Source: PVC group bacterium
Lineage (GTDB): Bacteria > Verrucomicrobiota > Kiritimatiellia > CAIKKV01 > PXCX01
Length of the DNA stretch: 5,603 nucleotides
Reading direction: 5' to 3'
Assembly: GCA_003567575.1 (NCBI GenBank)
Contig: PWZG01000405.1
Span: 1 to 5,603 of the forward strand
Each line of letters opens with the position of its first letter. Within the stretch, counting starts at the first letter, position 1. A program made the translations under genes and the position numbers. Shown here piece by piece: positions 1-5,534 of this stretch. The notes beneath the pieces are model-generated. The model ran no database searches and was not told the DNA's origin. It was given only the letters and a program-made list of their open reading frames with translations.

Positions 1-43
1 AGACATCGTTTCAGGATCGGAACCCGTTTCGCCTTCAGTCGCT

Positions 44-71
44 GGGGTGCCCCAAGGGACTGGGGCACCCC
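44..71. repeat. Perfect 10-bp GC-rich inverted repeat (hairpin)
   Basis: GGGGTGCCCC (44-53) is the exact reverse complement of GGGGCACCCC (62-71), with the 8-base loop AAGGGACT between them. The stem is nine G-C pairs and one T-A pair, so it would fold strongly in RNA or single-stranded DNA. No T-run follows on either strand, so it is not a standard intrinsic terminator. It may be an extragenic palindrome, the end of an upstream transcript or a protein-binding site. The sequence does not decide between these. Confidence 0.75.
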
Positions 72-109
72 TACGGATGCCGCCAAACGGTGACGATCAT
101 GTTGCGCCC

Positions 110-124
110 GTTCTCTCAAACAAG
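110..124 (+). repeat. 15-nt direct repeat, copy 1
   Basis: GTTCTCTCAAACAAG occurs here and again, identically, 98 bases downstream at 208-222. Both copies are preceded by CCC (CCCG before the shared TTCTC here, CCCGG in copy 2), so the similarity extends a little if a one-base insertion is allowed. Each copy lies just upstream of an AT-rich hairpin-like sequence. Two exact 15-mers in a 300-base non-coding stretch are unlikely by chance. A regulator site or a short intergenic repeat family are both possible. Confidence 0.7.
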
Positions 125-134
125 TGTGGCCTCG

Positions 135-164
135 TGATTTTCGCGGCGAAAATCAGGTTTTTCG
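135..164 (+). other. AT-rich hairpin with two mutually exclusive pairings
   Basis: TGATTTTCG (135-143) pairs perfectly with CGAAAATCA (147-155) around a CGG loop, giving a 9-bp stem followed closely by five T residues (158-162). The core CGAAAA (147-152) could instead pair with TTTTCG at 159-164. This three-segment arrangement resembles an attenuator or terminator switch, or the end of a small transcript. It lies upstream of the promoter at 239-267, so it could act on downstream genes only in a transcript that starts further upstream. The function is inferred from shape alone. Confidence 0.4.
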
Positions 165-207
165 GGGATGAAAGAACGGATTACGATTACGGTCGACGAT
201 TTACCCG

Positions 208-222
208 GTTCTCTCAAACAAG
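208..222 (+). repeat. 15-nt direct repeat, copy 2
   Basis: This is the identical second copy of GTTCTCTCAAACAAG found at 110-124. It ends 16 bases upstream of the predicted -35 box of the gene cluster, where a transcription factor could bind and influence RNA polymerase. It runs directly into an imperfect dyad at 223-238. Confidence 0.7.
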
Positions 223-238
223 CCGTTTTCAAAAGCGG
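223..238. promoter_or_regulatory. Imperfect dyad abutting the -35 box (possible operator)
   Basis: CCG-TTTT-C-AAAA-G-CGG is an inverted repeat centred on 230 with one extra G in the right arm. It ends immediately before the TTGACC -35 box at 239. A dyad in this position is typical of a repressor or activator site. It is short and imperfect, and no regulator gene lies in the window, so this is a weak inference. Confidence 0.25.
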
Positions 239-267
239 TTGACCTTCGGGCCGCTATCGCACATAAT
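239..267 (+). promoter_or_regulatory. Sigma70-like promoter for the four-gene cluster
   Basis: TTGACC (239-244) matches five of six bases of the TTGACA -35 consensus. CATAAT (262-267) matches five of six of the TATAAT -10 consensus. They are separated by exactly 17 bases, the optimal spacing. Transcription would begin near 274-275, leaving a leader of roughly 38 bases before the ATG at 312. No other promoter of similar quality was noticed in the short gaps between the downstream genes, so this is the best candidate for driving the whole cluster. Confidence 0.7.
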
Positions 268-311
268 AACAATCATTTGATGACACCGAATGCTTCAACG
301 GAAAGACATTT

Positions 312-860
312 ATGACGGCACAACGACAAATGTTACCCTGGACACGCTCGTGTTTCGTGTGCGGCGAAACGAATCAGCACGGATTGCGTCTACGTTCCTG
401 CGTCGAAGCTGACGGCCGGGTAACGCTGGAACATCAGACACGCACTGAAGATTTGGGGTACAGCAATATCGTTCACGGCGGCATTGCCGCCACGCTATTG
501 GATGAAGTCATGACGTGGTCAGCGATTATCGACATGCATCAACCGTGCGTGGCGGCAGAAATGAGTTTCCGGCTTAAACTTCCCATTACCGTCGGCGCCC
601 GTCTGCGCGTCTCCGGCTGGGTTGTCCGGAACCGACGCCGCATTTTGCTGACCGAAGGGGTTATCCACGACGATGACGACCGCGTCATGGTCAGCGCCAC
701 GGGAAAGTATGTTCCCATGGCCGTGAACAGCGCCGCGATGTGCGAAAAAGATTTTGTCGAAGCGCACGACGTGATTTCGCCGGCGTTTCTGTTCGGGCAA
801 TCCGCCGGCGCGCACGCGACGGCCGACACAAATACAGACAAACAGGAGACAGACAAATGA
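312..860 (+). CDS. PaaI-type hotdog-fold acyl-CoA thioesterase
   Basis: This 182-residue protein most likely hydrolyses a thioester bond in an acyl-CoA in the cytoplasm; the acyl group cannot be told from sequence. Residues 13-25 carry the SCFVCGxxNxxGL signature (Cys14, Cys17, Gly18, Asn21, Gly24) seen at the front of many PaaI/YbgC-like thioesterases. Residues 50-65 hold the hotdog core GYxxxxHGGxxxxLLDE, with His55-Gly56-Gly57 at the start of the central helix and Asp64/Glu65 as likely catalytic or water-activating acids. Beta strands typical of the fold follow to about residue 136. The remaining ~45 residues are polar and low in complexity and exceed the usual family length of about 140. 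The ATG at 312 is preceded by a GGAAAG purine stretch (300-305) and lies about 38 bases from the predicted start of transcription. Its stop overlaps the next start (ATGA), implying translational coupling to the sugar kinase. The family call is firm and the substrate is unknown. Confidence 0.88.
   Translation: MTAQRQMLPWTRSCFVCGETNQHGLRLRSCVEADGRVTLEHQTRTEDLGYSNIVHGGIAATLLDEVMTWSAIIDMHQPCVAAEMSFRLKLPITVGARLRVSGWVVRNRRRILLTEGVIHDDDDRVMVSATGKYVPMAVNSAAMCEKDFVEAHDVISPAFLFGQSAGAHATADTNTDKQETDK
844..848 (+). promoter_or_regulatory. Ribosome binding site that fixes the kinase start
   Basis: AGGAG lies eight bases before the ATG at 857. It supports starting the kinase at 857 rather than at the in-frame ATG at 740, which would add 39 Arg-rich residues translated from inside the thioesterase gene. 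Confidence 0.75.
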
Positions 861-1903
861 CATCGCCATCTTCAACTTCATCGAAGCGCCACGGCATTGC
901 TGCCGGCGGCAACTGGCTCATCGATCACGTGAAACAGGTCGATCGTTTACCTGAACGGAATATGTTGGCGAATATTCTCGACGAATCTTTCAGTACTGGC
1001 GGAGCCCCGGCCAATGTGCTCATCGACTTGGCGCGTTTGCAAACGGAAATTCCACTCAGTGGGTACGGCGTCGTCGGCGATGACGCCAAAGGTCAAGCCG
1101 TCCTGGATGCCTGCGCCCGGAATCGGATCGACGCCACGGGTATCCGTACGGTTCCCGATTGTCCAACATCGTATACCGATGTCATGACGGAACGCGACAG
1201 CGGGGCGCGCACCTTTTTCCATCAACGCGGCGCCAACGCCCTGTTCGCTCCGGAACATGTGCCGGTAAAGGAATTAAGCTGCCGCATATTTCATCTCGGA
1301 TACCTGCTGCTGTTGGATGCCATGGACGCGCCACATCCCGAACACGGCACGATGGCTGCCTCGCTATTGCGGGAATTGCGCCTTCATGGAATCCGTACGG
1401 CAATCGATGTTGTCAGCGAAGAAAGCGACCGCTTCGGACGCCTGGTTCCACCCGCCCTACCCCATGTCGACTACCTGATCATCAACGAAATTGAAGCCGG
1501 CCGCATCGCCGGCTTGACGGTTCGCGGAGCGGATGGCGCGATCGACCGCCGCGCATTAAGCGAATCGTTGAAAGTATTGGCCGAGATGGGCGAGATGGAA
1601 CTGATCGTGATCCACATGGCCGAGGGCGCGGCATACCGGCAAAAAAACGGCGCAACCGGCGCGGTCGGTTCCATTGATGTACCCCGGTCGTTCATTAAAG
1701 GCGCGGTCGGCGCCGGCGACGCATTTTGCGCCGGTATTCTATTCGGATTACACGAGCAATGGACGATTGAAAAAATCCTGCAACTCGCCAATTGCACAGC
1801 CATCGCCAGCCTGTCGCATCCCACCGCCACCGGCGGCATGAAACCGTTAGCGGAAACCCTAAAATTCAGTGAACTATACACGGAACAGACGCCGCCACTA
1901 TAA
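857..1903 (+). CDS. PfkB/ribokinase-family carbohydrate kinase
   Basis: This 348-residue cytoplasmic enzyme transfers phosphate from ATP to a sugar or sugar-like hydroxyl. The length is slightly above the usual 300-330 for the family. The substrate-side motif GGAPANVLIDLARL is at residues 48-61, matching the first PfkB signature (G-G-x-P-x-N). FFHQRGAN at 120-127 resembles a substrate-lid segment. N210-E211-I212-E213 is the NxxE motif that positions Mg-ATP. GAVGAGDAFCAG at 282-293 is the second PfkB signature and anion hole, with Asp288 as the catalytic base. All key residues are present, so the enzyme should be active. The start at 857 overlaps the thioesterase stop by four bases and has a good ribosome site. 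The dehydrogenase gene follows 46 bases later. Fructokinase, ribokinase, tagatose/ketohexose kinase and nucleoside kinase are all possible. The dehydrogenase next door favours a hexose, ketose or polyol substrate, which is inference. Confidence 0.9.
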   Translation: MTSPSSTSSKRHGIAAGGNWLIDHVKQVDRLPERNMLANILDESFSTGGAPANVLIDLARLQTEIPLSGYGVVGDDAKGQAVLDACARNRIDATGIRTVPDCPTSYTDVMTERDSGARTFFHQRGANALFAPEHVPVKELSCRIFHLGYLLLLDAMDAPHPEHGTMAASLLRELRLHGIRTAIDVVSEESDRFGRLVPPALPHVDYLIINEIEAGRIAGLTVRGADGAIDRRALSESLKVLAEMGEMELIVIHMAEGAAYRQKNGATGAVGSIDVPRSFIKGAVGAGDAFCAGILFGLHEQWTIEKILQLANCTAIASLSHPTATGGMKPLAETLKFSELYTEQTPPL

Positions 1904-1935
1904 AGGGTACTGTACGCCGATCAATACGGAATTAC

Positions 1936-1944
1936 AGAAAGAGA
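1936..1944 (+). promoter_or_regulatory. Purine-rich ribosome binding site of the dehydrogenase
   Basis: AGAAAGAGA ends five bases before the ATG at 1950. The octamer AGACAAAT occurs both here (1942-1949) and before the kinase (851-858), so the two genes have similar initiation regions. It argues against the upstream in-frame GTG at 1869, which lies inside the kinase gene. A second ATG at 1953 is an equally possible start and would shorten the protein by one residue. Confidence 0.5.
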
Positions 1945-1949
1945 CAAAT

Positions 1950-3149
1950 ATGATGCCTCGAACGTATGTTGGTTTCGGATTCGGCGCAATACAAGCCGGA
2001 CTCCTGCTGCTGGAAGCCCATCGCAACGACCGCTTCCAGCGGCTGGTCGTCGCCGAAGTTATGGATGATGTCGTCGAGGCTATGCGCCATGATCACGGAC
2101 GGTATCGCGTCAATATCGCACGCTGCGACGGAATCGACATACAGACCGTCGACGGCGTTGAAATCTATAACCCCAACCATGTAGACGACCGCCGGGCGTT
2201 AATCGCGGCGGTCGCCGAAGCATCGGATATCGGAACGGCATTGCCCAGCGTCGATTTTTTTGCGCGCGGCGGCGAATGCAGCGTCGCCGCCATTCTGGCA
2301 GCCGGTTTTTCGAAACGTCGGTCGCCGGGCGTCGTTTACACGGCGGAGAACCATAATCATGCCGCCGAAACCCTTGAGAACGCCGTTGCGAACGTGTCGC
2401 CGTCAACCGGCAAGCCGGTTCCCATTCAGTATTTGAATACCGTAGTCGGCAAAATGAGCGGTGTTGTATCCAATCCCGAGCAAATACAACAACAACAACT
2501 GGCTCCGGTTACGACCGGCAGCCATCGATGTTTTCTGGTCGAAGCATTCAACCGAATCCTGATTTCCCGTGTCACCCTGCCTGATTTCCAGCGCGGCATC
2601 GACGTGTTCGAAGAAAAAACGGATTTACTACCATTCGAAGAAGCCAAACTGTATGGCCACAACGCCGTCCATGCGTTGCTGGGATACCTGTCGCACCAAG
2701 CCGGTTTGACAAGCATGCACGAAGCGGCGAACCATCCCGAGCTGATGACGGAAGCACGCGCGGCATTCATCGAAGAATCCGGACGGGCACTGATTGCACG
2801 GCATCGCGGAATCGACCCCTTATTCACCGAATCCGGATTTGCGGCGTATGCCGACGATCTTTTGCGGCGCATGGTCAATCCGCATCTGCGCGATGGTGTG
2901 GAACGGATCATACGCGATCCACGCCGCAAACTCGGTTGGGACGATCGCCTGGTGGGAACCATGCGCCTGACCCATGCACAGGGCATCGTTCCCAGACGAT
3001 TTGCGCGCGCGGCAGCCATCGCACTGCACAATCTGGCCATCGAAGAAAAACGCGATCCGGCGGAGCTGCTGCAAGACATCTGGGCGCCCGCCGCTCCGTC
3101 GCCCGGAGAAAACGCCGCAATCAGAGATCTGATCCTGGCGGCGGTCTGA
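1950..3149 (+). CDS. Mannitol-1-phosphate 5-dehydrogenase-like polyol dehydrogenase
   Basis: This 399-residue protein belongs to the polyol-specific long-chain dehydrogenase/reductase family, whose members interconvert a polyol or its phosphate with the matching ketose using NAD(H). Residues 6-17 form the Rossmann turn YVGFGFGAIQAG. The Gly10-x-Gly12-xx-Gln15-x-Gly17 pattern has Gln where MtlD has the third Gly. Glu36, at the end of the second strand, suggests NAD rather than NADP. ENHNHAAETLENAV at 133-146 corresponds to the CEN segment of MtlD. Lys233, Asn238 and His241 make the catalytic KxxxxNxxH signature. NPHLRDGVERIIRDPRRKL near residues 310-328 matches the C-terminal MtlD helix that carries phosphate-contacting basic residues. 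Length is close to E. coli MtlD (382). Its neighbour is a sugar kinase, 46 bases upstream. Mannitol-1-phosphate is only one candidate substrate; altronate-, sorbitol- or other ketose-phosphate chemistry is also possible. I therefore give no gene symbol. Confidence 0.82.
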   Translation: MMPRTYVGFGFGAIQAGLLLLEAHRNDRFQRLVVAEVMDDVVEAMRHDHGRYRVNIARCDGIDIQTVDGVEIYNPNHVDDRRALIAAVAEASDIGTALPSVDFFARGGECSVAAILAAGFSKRRSPGVVYTAENHNHAAETLENAVANVSPSTGKPVPIQYLNTVVGKMSGVVSNPEQIQQQQLAPVTTGSHRCFLVEAFNRILISRVTLPDFQRGIDVFEEKTDLLPFEEAKLYGHNAVHALLGYLSHQAGLTSMHEAANHPELMTEARAAFIEESGRALIARHRGIDPLFTESGFAAYADDLLRRMVNPHLRDGVERIIRDPRRKLGWDDRLVGTMRLTHAQGIVPRRFARAAAIALHNLAIEEKRDPAELLQDIWAPAAPSPGENAAIRDLILAAV

Positions 3150-3158
3150 TGCTCTCTT

Positions 3159-3164
3159 AGGGAG
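3159..3164 (+). promoter_or_regulatory. Ribosome binding site of recD2
   Basis: AGGGAG lies eleven bases upstream of the ATG at 3176, in the 26-base gap after the dehydrogenase stop. The spacing is slightly long but acceptable. No other in-frame ATG gives a complete N-terminal domain, so this start is well supported. Confidence 0.6.
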
Positions 3165-3175
3165 TACCCCTTGCC

Positions 3176-5431
3176 ATGGCAAATCAACCAGCCCGAAAAA
3201 TCGGCTTCCGAAAACCATCCGTCCGTAAAAGCAGCGCAATACCGCCGGACAATCAGCGTCATATCACGGGAACGGTGGAACGGGTCACGTTTCACAGCCC
3301 GGAAACCGGATTTGTCGTTTTACGGGTTACGGCCCAAGGCCATCACGATTTGGTGACGGTCACGGGACAGGCGCCGGAAATATCGGCTGGTGAATGGATC
3401 GACGCCGACGGACGCTGGGTCATCGATCCGCAATATGGTCCCCAATTCAAAGCCGAAATCCTGCGCACCACCCATCCCGAAACCCTTGAAGGCATTGAAA
3501 AATACCTGGGTTCCGGCCTGATCAAAGGGATAGGACCGGTCAACGCCGCGCGCCTGGTCAAAAGTTTCGGCAAAACGGTGTTTGACGTCATCGAAACGCA
3601 ATCCGTACGGTTACAGGAAGTCGAGGGTATCGGACCGCAACGACGACGCATGATCAAGGAAGCCTGGGCCGACCAGAAAGTGGTCCGCGAAATCATGGCC
3701 TTTCTGTTCAGTCATGGCGTAACGACCAGTCGTGCATTCCGTATCTACAAAACCTATGGCGAAAACGCAATCGCACAATTGCGCGCCGATCCCTATTGTT
3801 TGTCACGCGATATTTGGGGGATCGGCTTCAAAACGGCGGACCGGATTGCCCGGAGTATGGGGATCGATAGTATTTCGCCGTTACGTGCGCGTGCCGGGCT
3901 GTTGCATGTGCTGCAGGAACTGACGACCGACGGACATTGCGCGTATCCGCGTGAAAACCTGTTGGAGAAAGCCGTCGCCATACTTGAGATTCCAACCCCG
4001 ATCTTGAGCGACGCTTTGGATGAGGAAATCGCCGCACGCCATCTGGTCAGTGAATCATTCGATCGAGAGGAACCGTTGATTTATCTGGCAACACTGCATC
4101 ACGCTGAAAGGCAGCTCTGCCGTGTTGTATCCGAACTCTCCCGCGGTATGCATCCCTGTCCGCCAATTGAAATCGAGCGCGCAATACAATGGGTCGAAGA
4201 TCGCACCGGGATGCAGCTTGCCGAAACCCAGAAAACCGCGGTCAGGGAGGGCGTACGCTCCAAGCTGATGGTCATCACCGGCGGCCCCGGAGTCGGCAAG
4301 ACCACGCTGGTAAGGTCGCTAATGGAAATCTTCCAGGCAAAAAAATTGCGTATCGTGTTATGCGCGCCCACCGGCCGCGCCGCCAAACGGTTGTCGGAAA
4401 CAACCGGACACAGCGCCAAAACCATCCATCGCCTGCTGGAATTCGAACCGCGACACAATGCGTTTAAACACGACGAACATCATCCGCTGGGCGGTGACGT
4501 GTTCGTCGTCGATGAAGCCAGCATGATCGACCTGCCGCTGGCGTACAGTCTGCTGCAAGCGATTCCAGCCCATGCCGCCTTGATCCTGGTCGGCGATATC
4601 GATCAACTGCCGTCCGTGGGACCAGGCTGTGTTTTGCGCGACCTGATCGAAAGCGACCGTTTACCGGTTTGTCGTTTGACCGAAATATTCCGCCAGGCCG
4701 CCTCAAGCATGATCGTTACCAATGCACATCGCGTCAATCACGGCCAAATGCCTTTGTTGCCGCAAACCCGCGAAGACAACGGATCTAAACGCGACTTCCA
4801 TTTTGTCGAAGCCGACGATCCGGAACAAGCCGCGACATTGATCGGCCGGATGGTAAGCGATTCGTTACCGCGCCGCCTCGGCTTCGACCCCTATCGCGAT
4901 ATCCAGGTATTGACCCCGATGCAACGCGGTAACCTGGGCGCGCGCACGCTGAATCTGGCGCTACAACAGGTATTGAATCCCGACGGTGACGCCATCGAAC
5001 GGTTCGGCTGGCAATTCCGTATCGGCGACAAGGTCATGCAGATCCATAACAATTACGACAAGGATGTTTTCAACGGCGATATCGGCCGCGTAACACGGAT
5101 CGAGCGCGAGTCACGCACATTGAGTGTCCGTTTCGAGGAACGCGAAGTCGACTACGATTTCGAGGAAACCGACGAATTAATACCCGCCTATGCCTGCACC
5201 ATACACAAAAGTCAGGGCAGCGAATATCCCTGCGTCGTCGTGCCGATCCATACGCAACACTACATCATGCTGCAACGCAACCTGCTTTATACCGCACTGA
5301 CACGCGGGCGGCGCATGGTCATTCTGGTCGGAACAAAAAAAGCGATCGGTATCGCGGTCAATCGCGCCACCTCGCGGCACCGCGTGAGCATGCTCAAACA
5401 CCGTTTGCAGGCGGCGCTGCCGGCACGTTAA
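3176..5431 (+). CDS. recD2: RecD2-type ATP-dependent 5'-3' DNA helicase
   Basis: This complete 751-residue superfamily 1B helicase unwinds DNA in the 5'-3' direction and acts in replication-fork and recombinational repair without RecBC. After a basic tail of about 28 residues, an OB-like domain covers roughly 29-95 (GTVERVTFHSPETGFVVLRV). Two helix-hairpin-helix motifs follow (GIGPVNAARL near 118-127 and VEGIGPQRRRMI at 149-160). This OB plus HhH N-terminus distinguishes RecD2 from the RecBCD subunit RecD. Helicase motifs in order: motif I GGPGVGKTT at 369-377 (Lys375), motif Ia APTGRAAKR, motif II VVDEAS with Asp446-Glu447, motif III VGDIDQLPSVGPG from 472, the SH3-like segment FRIGDKVMQIHNNYDKDVFNGDIG, motif V TIHKSQGSEYP from 675, and motif VI YTALTRGRR at 705-713 with Arg710 as arginine finger. 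Every catalytic motif is intact. It sits 26 bases after the dehydrogenase and may be read through from it, although its function is unrelated. Confidence 0.95.
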   Translation: MANQPARKIGFRKPSVRKSSAIPPDNQRHITGTVERVTFHSPETGFVVLRVTAQGHHDLVTVTGQAPEISAGEWIDADGRWVIDPQYGPQFKAEILRTTHPETLEGIEKYLGSGLIKGIGPVNAARLVKSFGKTVFDVIETQSVRLQEVEGIGPQRRRMIKEAWADQKVVREIMAFLFSHGVTTSRAFRIYKTYGENAIAQLRADPYCLSRDIWGIGFKTADRIARSMGIDSISPLRARAGLLHVLQELTTDGHCAYPRENLLEKAVAILEIPTPILSDALDEEIAARHLVSESFDREEPLIYLATLHHAERQLCRVVSELSRGMHPCPPIEIERAIQWVEDRTGMQLAETQKTAVREGVRSKLMVITGGPGVGKTTLVRSLMEIFQAKKLRIVLCAPTGRAAKRLSETTGHSAKTIHRLLEFEPRHNAFKHDEHHPLGGDVFVVDEASMIDLPLAYSLLQAIPAHAALILVGDIDQLPSVGPGCVLRDLIESDRLPVCRLTEIFRQAASSMIVTNAHRVNHGQMPLLPQTREDNGSKRDFHFVEADDPEQAATLIGRMVSDSLPRRLGFDPYRDIQVLTPMQRGNLGARTLNLALQQVLNPDGDAIERFGWQFRIGDKVMQIHNNYDKDVFNGDIGRVTRIERESRTLSVRFEEREVDYDFEETDELIPAYACTIHKSQGSEYPCVVVPIHTQHYIMLQRNLLYTALTRGRRMVILVGTKKAIGIAVNRATSRHRVSMLKHRLQAALPAR

Positions 5432-5454
5432 TGCCTTATTCTAGAGCCTCTGTA

Positions 5455-5486
5455 ATAAAAAACAAGAAAAAGTGACGCGCGGGCGT
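5455..5486 (-). terminator. Weak terminator-like sequence for the minus-strand gene
   Basis: Read on the minus strand, ACGC-CCGC-GCGT (5486-5475) can form a 4-bp stem. It is followed after a few bases by the T-rich run CTTTTTCTTGTTTTTTATT. The T-tract is convincing but the stem is very short, so this may equally be plain A-rich intergenic sequence. Confidence 0.25.
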
Positions 5487-5503
5487 TGGGTGATTCTGGC
5501 CAC

Positions 5504-5516
5504 GGGGTCAGACCTT
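5504..5516. repeat. GGGGTCAGACCTT motif, RAYT/REP-associated type
   Basis: GGGGTCAGACC contains the odd-centred palindrome GGTC-A-GACC (5506-5514). From memory, GGGGTCAGA-type sequences often flank REP-associated tyrosine (Y1) transposase genes in bacterial genomes. Here it lies about 20 bases beyond the stop codon of a minus-strand gene, where such flanking sequences are expected. A single copy is visible, so the repeat nature cannot be shown within the window. Confidence 0.45.
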
Positions 5517-5534
5517 ATATTAGCAATTAAGGCT

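Larger units (their letters stand above)
1..311. other. Non-coding leader region with repeats, hairpins and a promoter
   Basis: I see no convincing gene in this stretch. One plus-strand frame is open from the left edge to a TGA at 278-280. It runs through a perfect hairpin, both copies of a direct repeat and the promoter, and its codons (many GGG, TCA and CTA) differ from those of the four downstream genes, so I treat it as chance. Another frame stops at 91-93 and the third at 135-137, so the first few dozen bases could in principle be the 3' end of an upstream gene, but nothing recognisable is encoded. What the region does hold is a GC-rich hairpin at 44-71, a 15-nt direct repeat at 110-124 and 208-222, an AT-rich hairpin at 135-155, and a sigma70-like promoter at 239-267 serving the downstream gene cluster. 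Confidence 0.6.
5432..5534. other. Intergenic region between recD2 and a convergent minus-strand gene
   Basis: This short gap contains no open frame of note. It is A-rich near 5454-5471, then GC-rich near 5475-5490, and ends in the GGGGTCAGACC motif. No strong intrinsic terminator for recD2 is visible: the only dyad near its stop (around 5435-5457) is short and imperfect. Confidence 0.6.

Noticed and set aside
36..80. Thiamine pyrophosphate riboswitch, suggested by GGGGTGCCCC
   Set aside because: The CTGAGA box and the downstream CCTGATCTGGATAATGCCAGCG-type core are both missing, and no thiamine gene follows.
110..222. CRISPR array
   Set aside because: Only two repeat units of 15 bases with a 83-base interval are present. 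There is no regular spacing and no cas gene.
47..280. Plus-strand frame of 77 codons in the leader, open back to the left edge
   Set aside because: It runs through the perfect hairpin, both direct repeats and the -35/-10 boxes, has no ribosome site, shows codon use unlike the four real genes, and resembles no family I know. A partial upstream gene cannot be fully excluded.
740..856. N-terminal extension of the kinase from an upstream in-frame ATG
   Set aside because: The extra 39 residues are Arg-rich and lie entirely inside the thioesterase gene. The ATG at 857 has a clear AGGAG site and matches the family start.
1869..1949. Earlier GTG start for the dehydrogenase
   Set aside because: The added 27 residues are Arg-rich, partly overlap the kinase gene and precede the Rossmann strand by too much. 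The ATG at 1950 has a purine-rich site.
2480..2497. CAA-run in the dehydrogenase as a phase-variable repeat
   Set aside because: Only four consecutive CAA codons are present, and gain or loss of a unit would stay in frame.
2426..3295. Long minus-strand frame (289 codons) opposite the dehydrogenase
   Set aside because: It is Arg/Ser-rich, shows no domain, and is explained by the codon bias of the dehydrogenase on the other strand.
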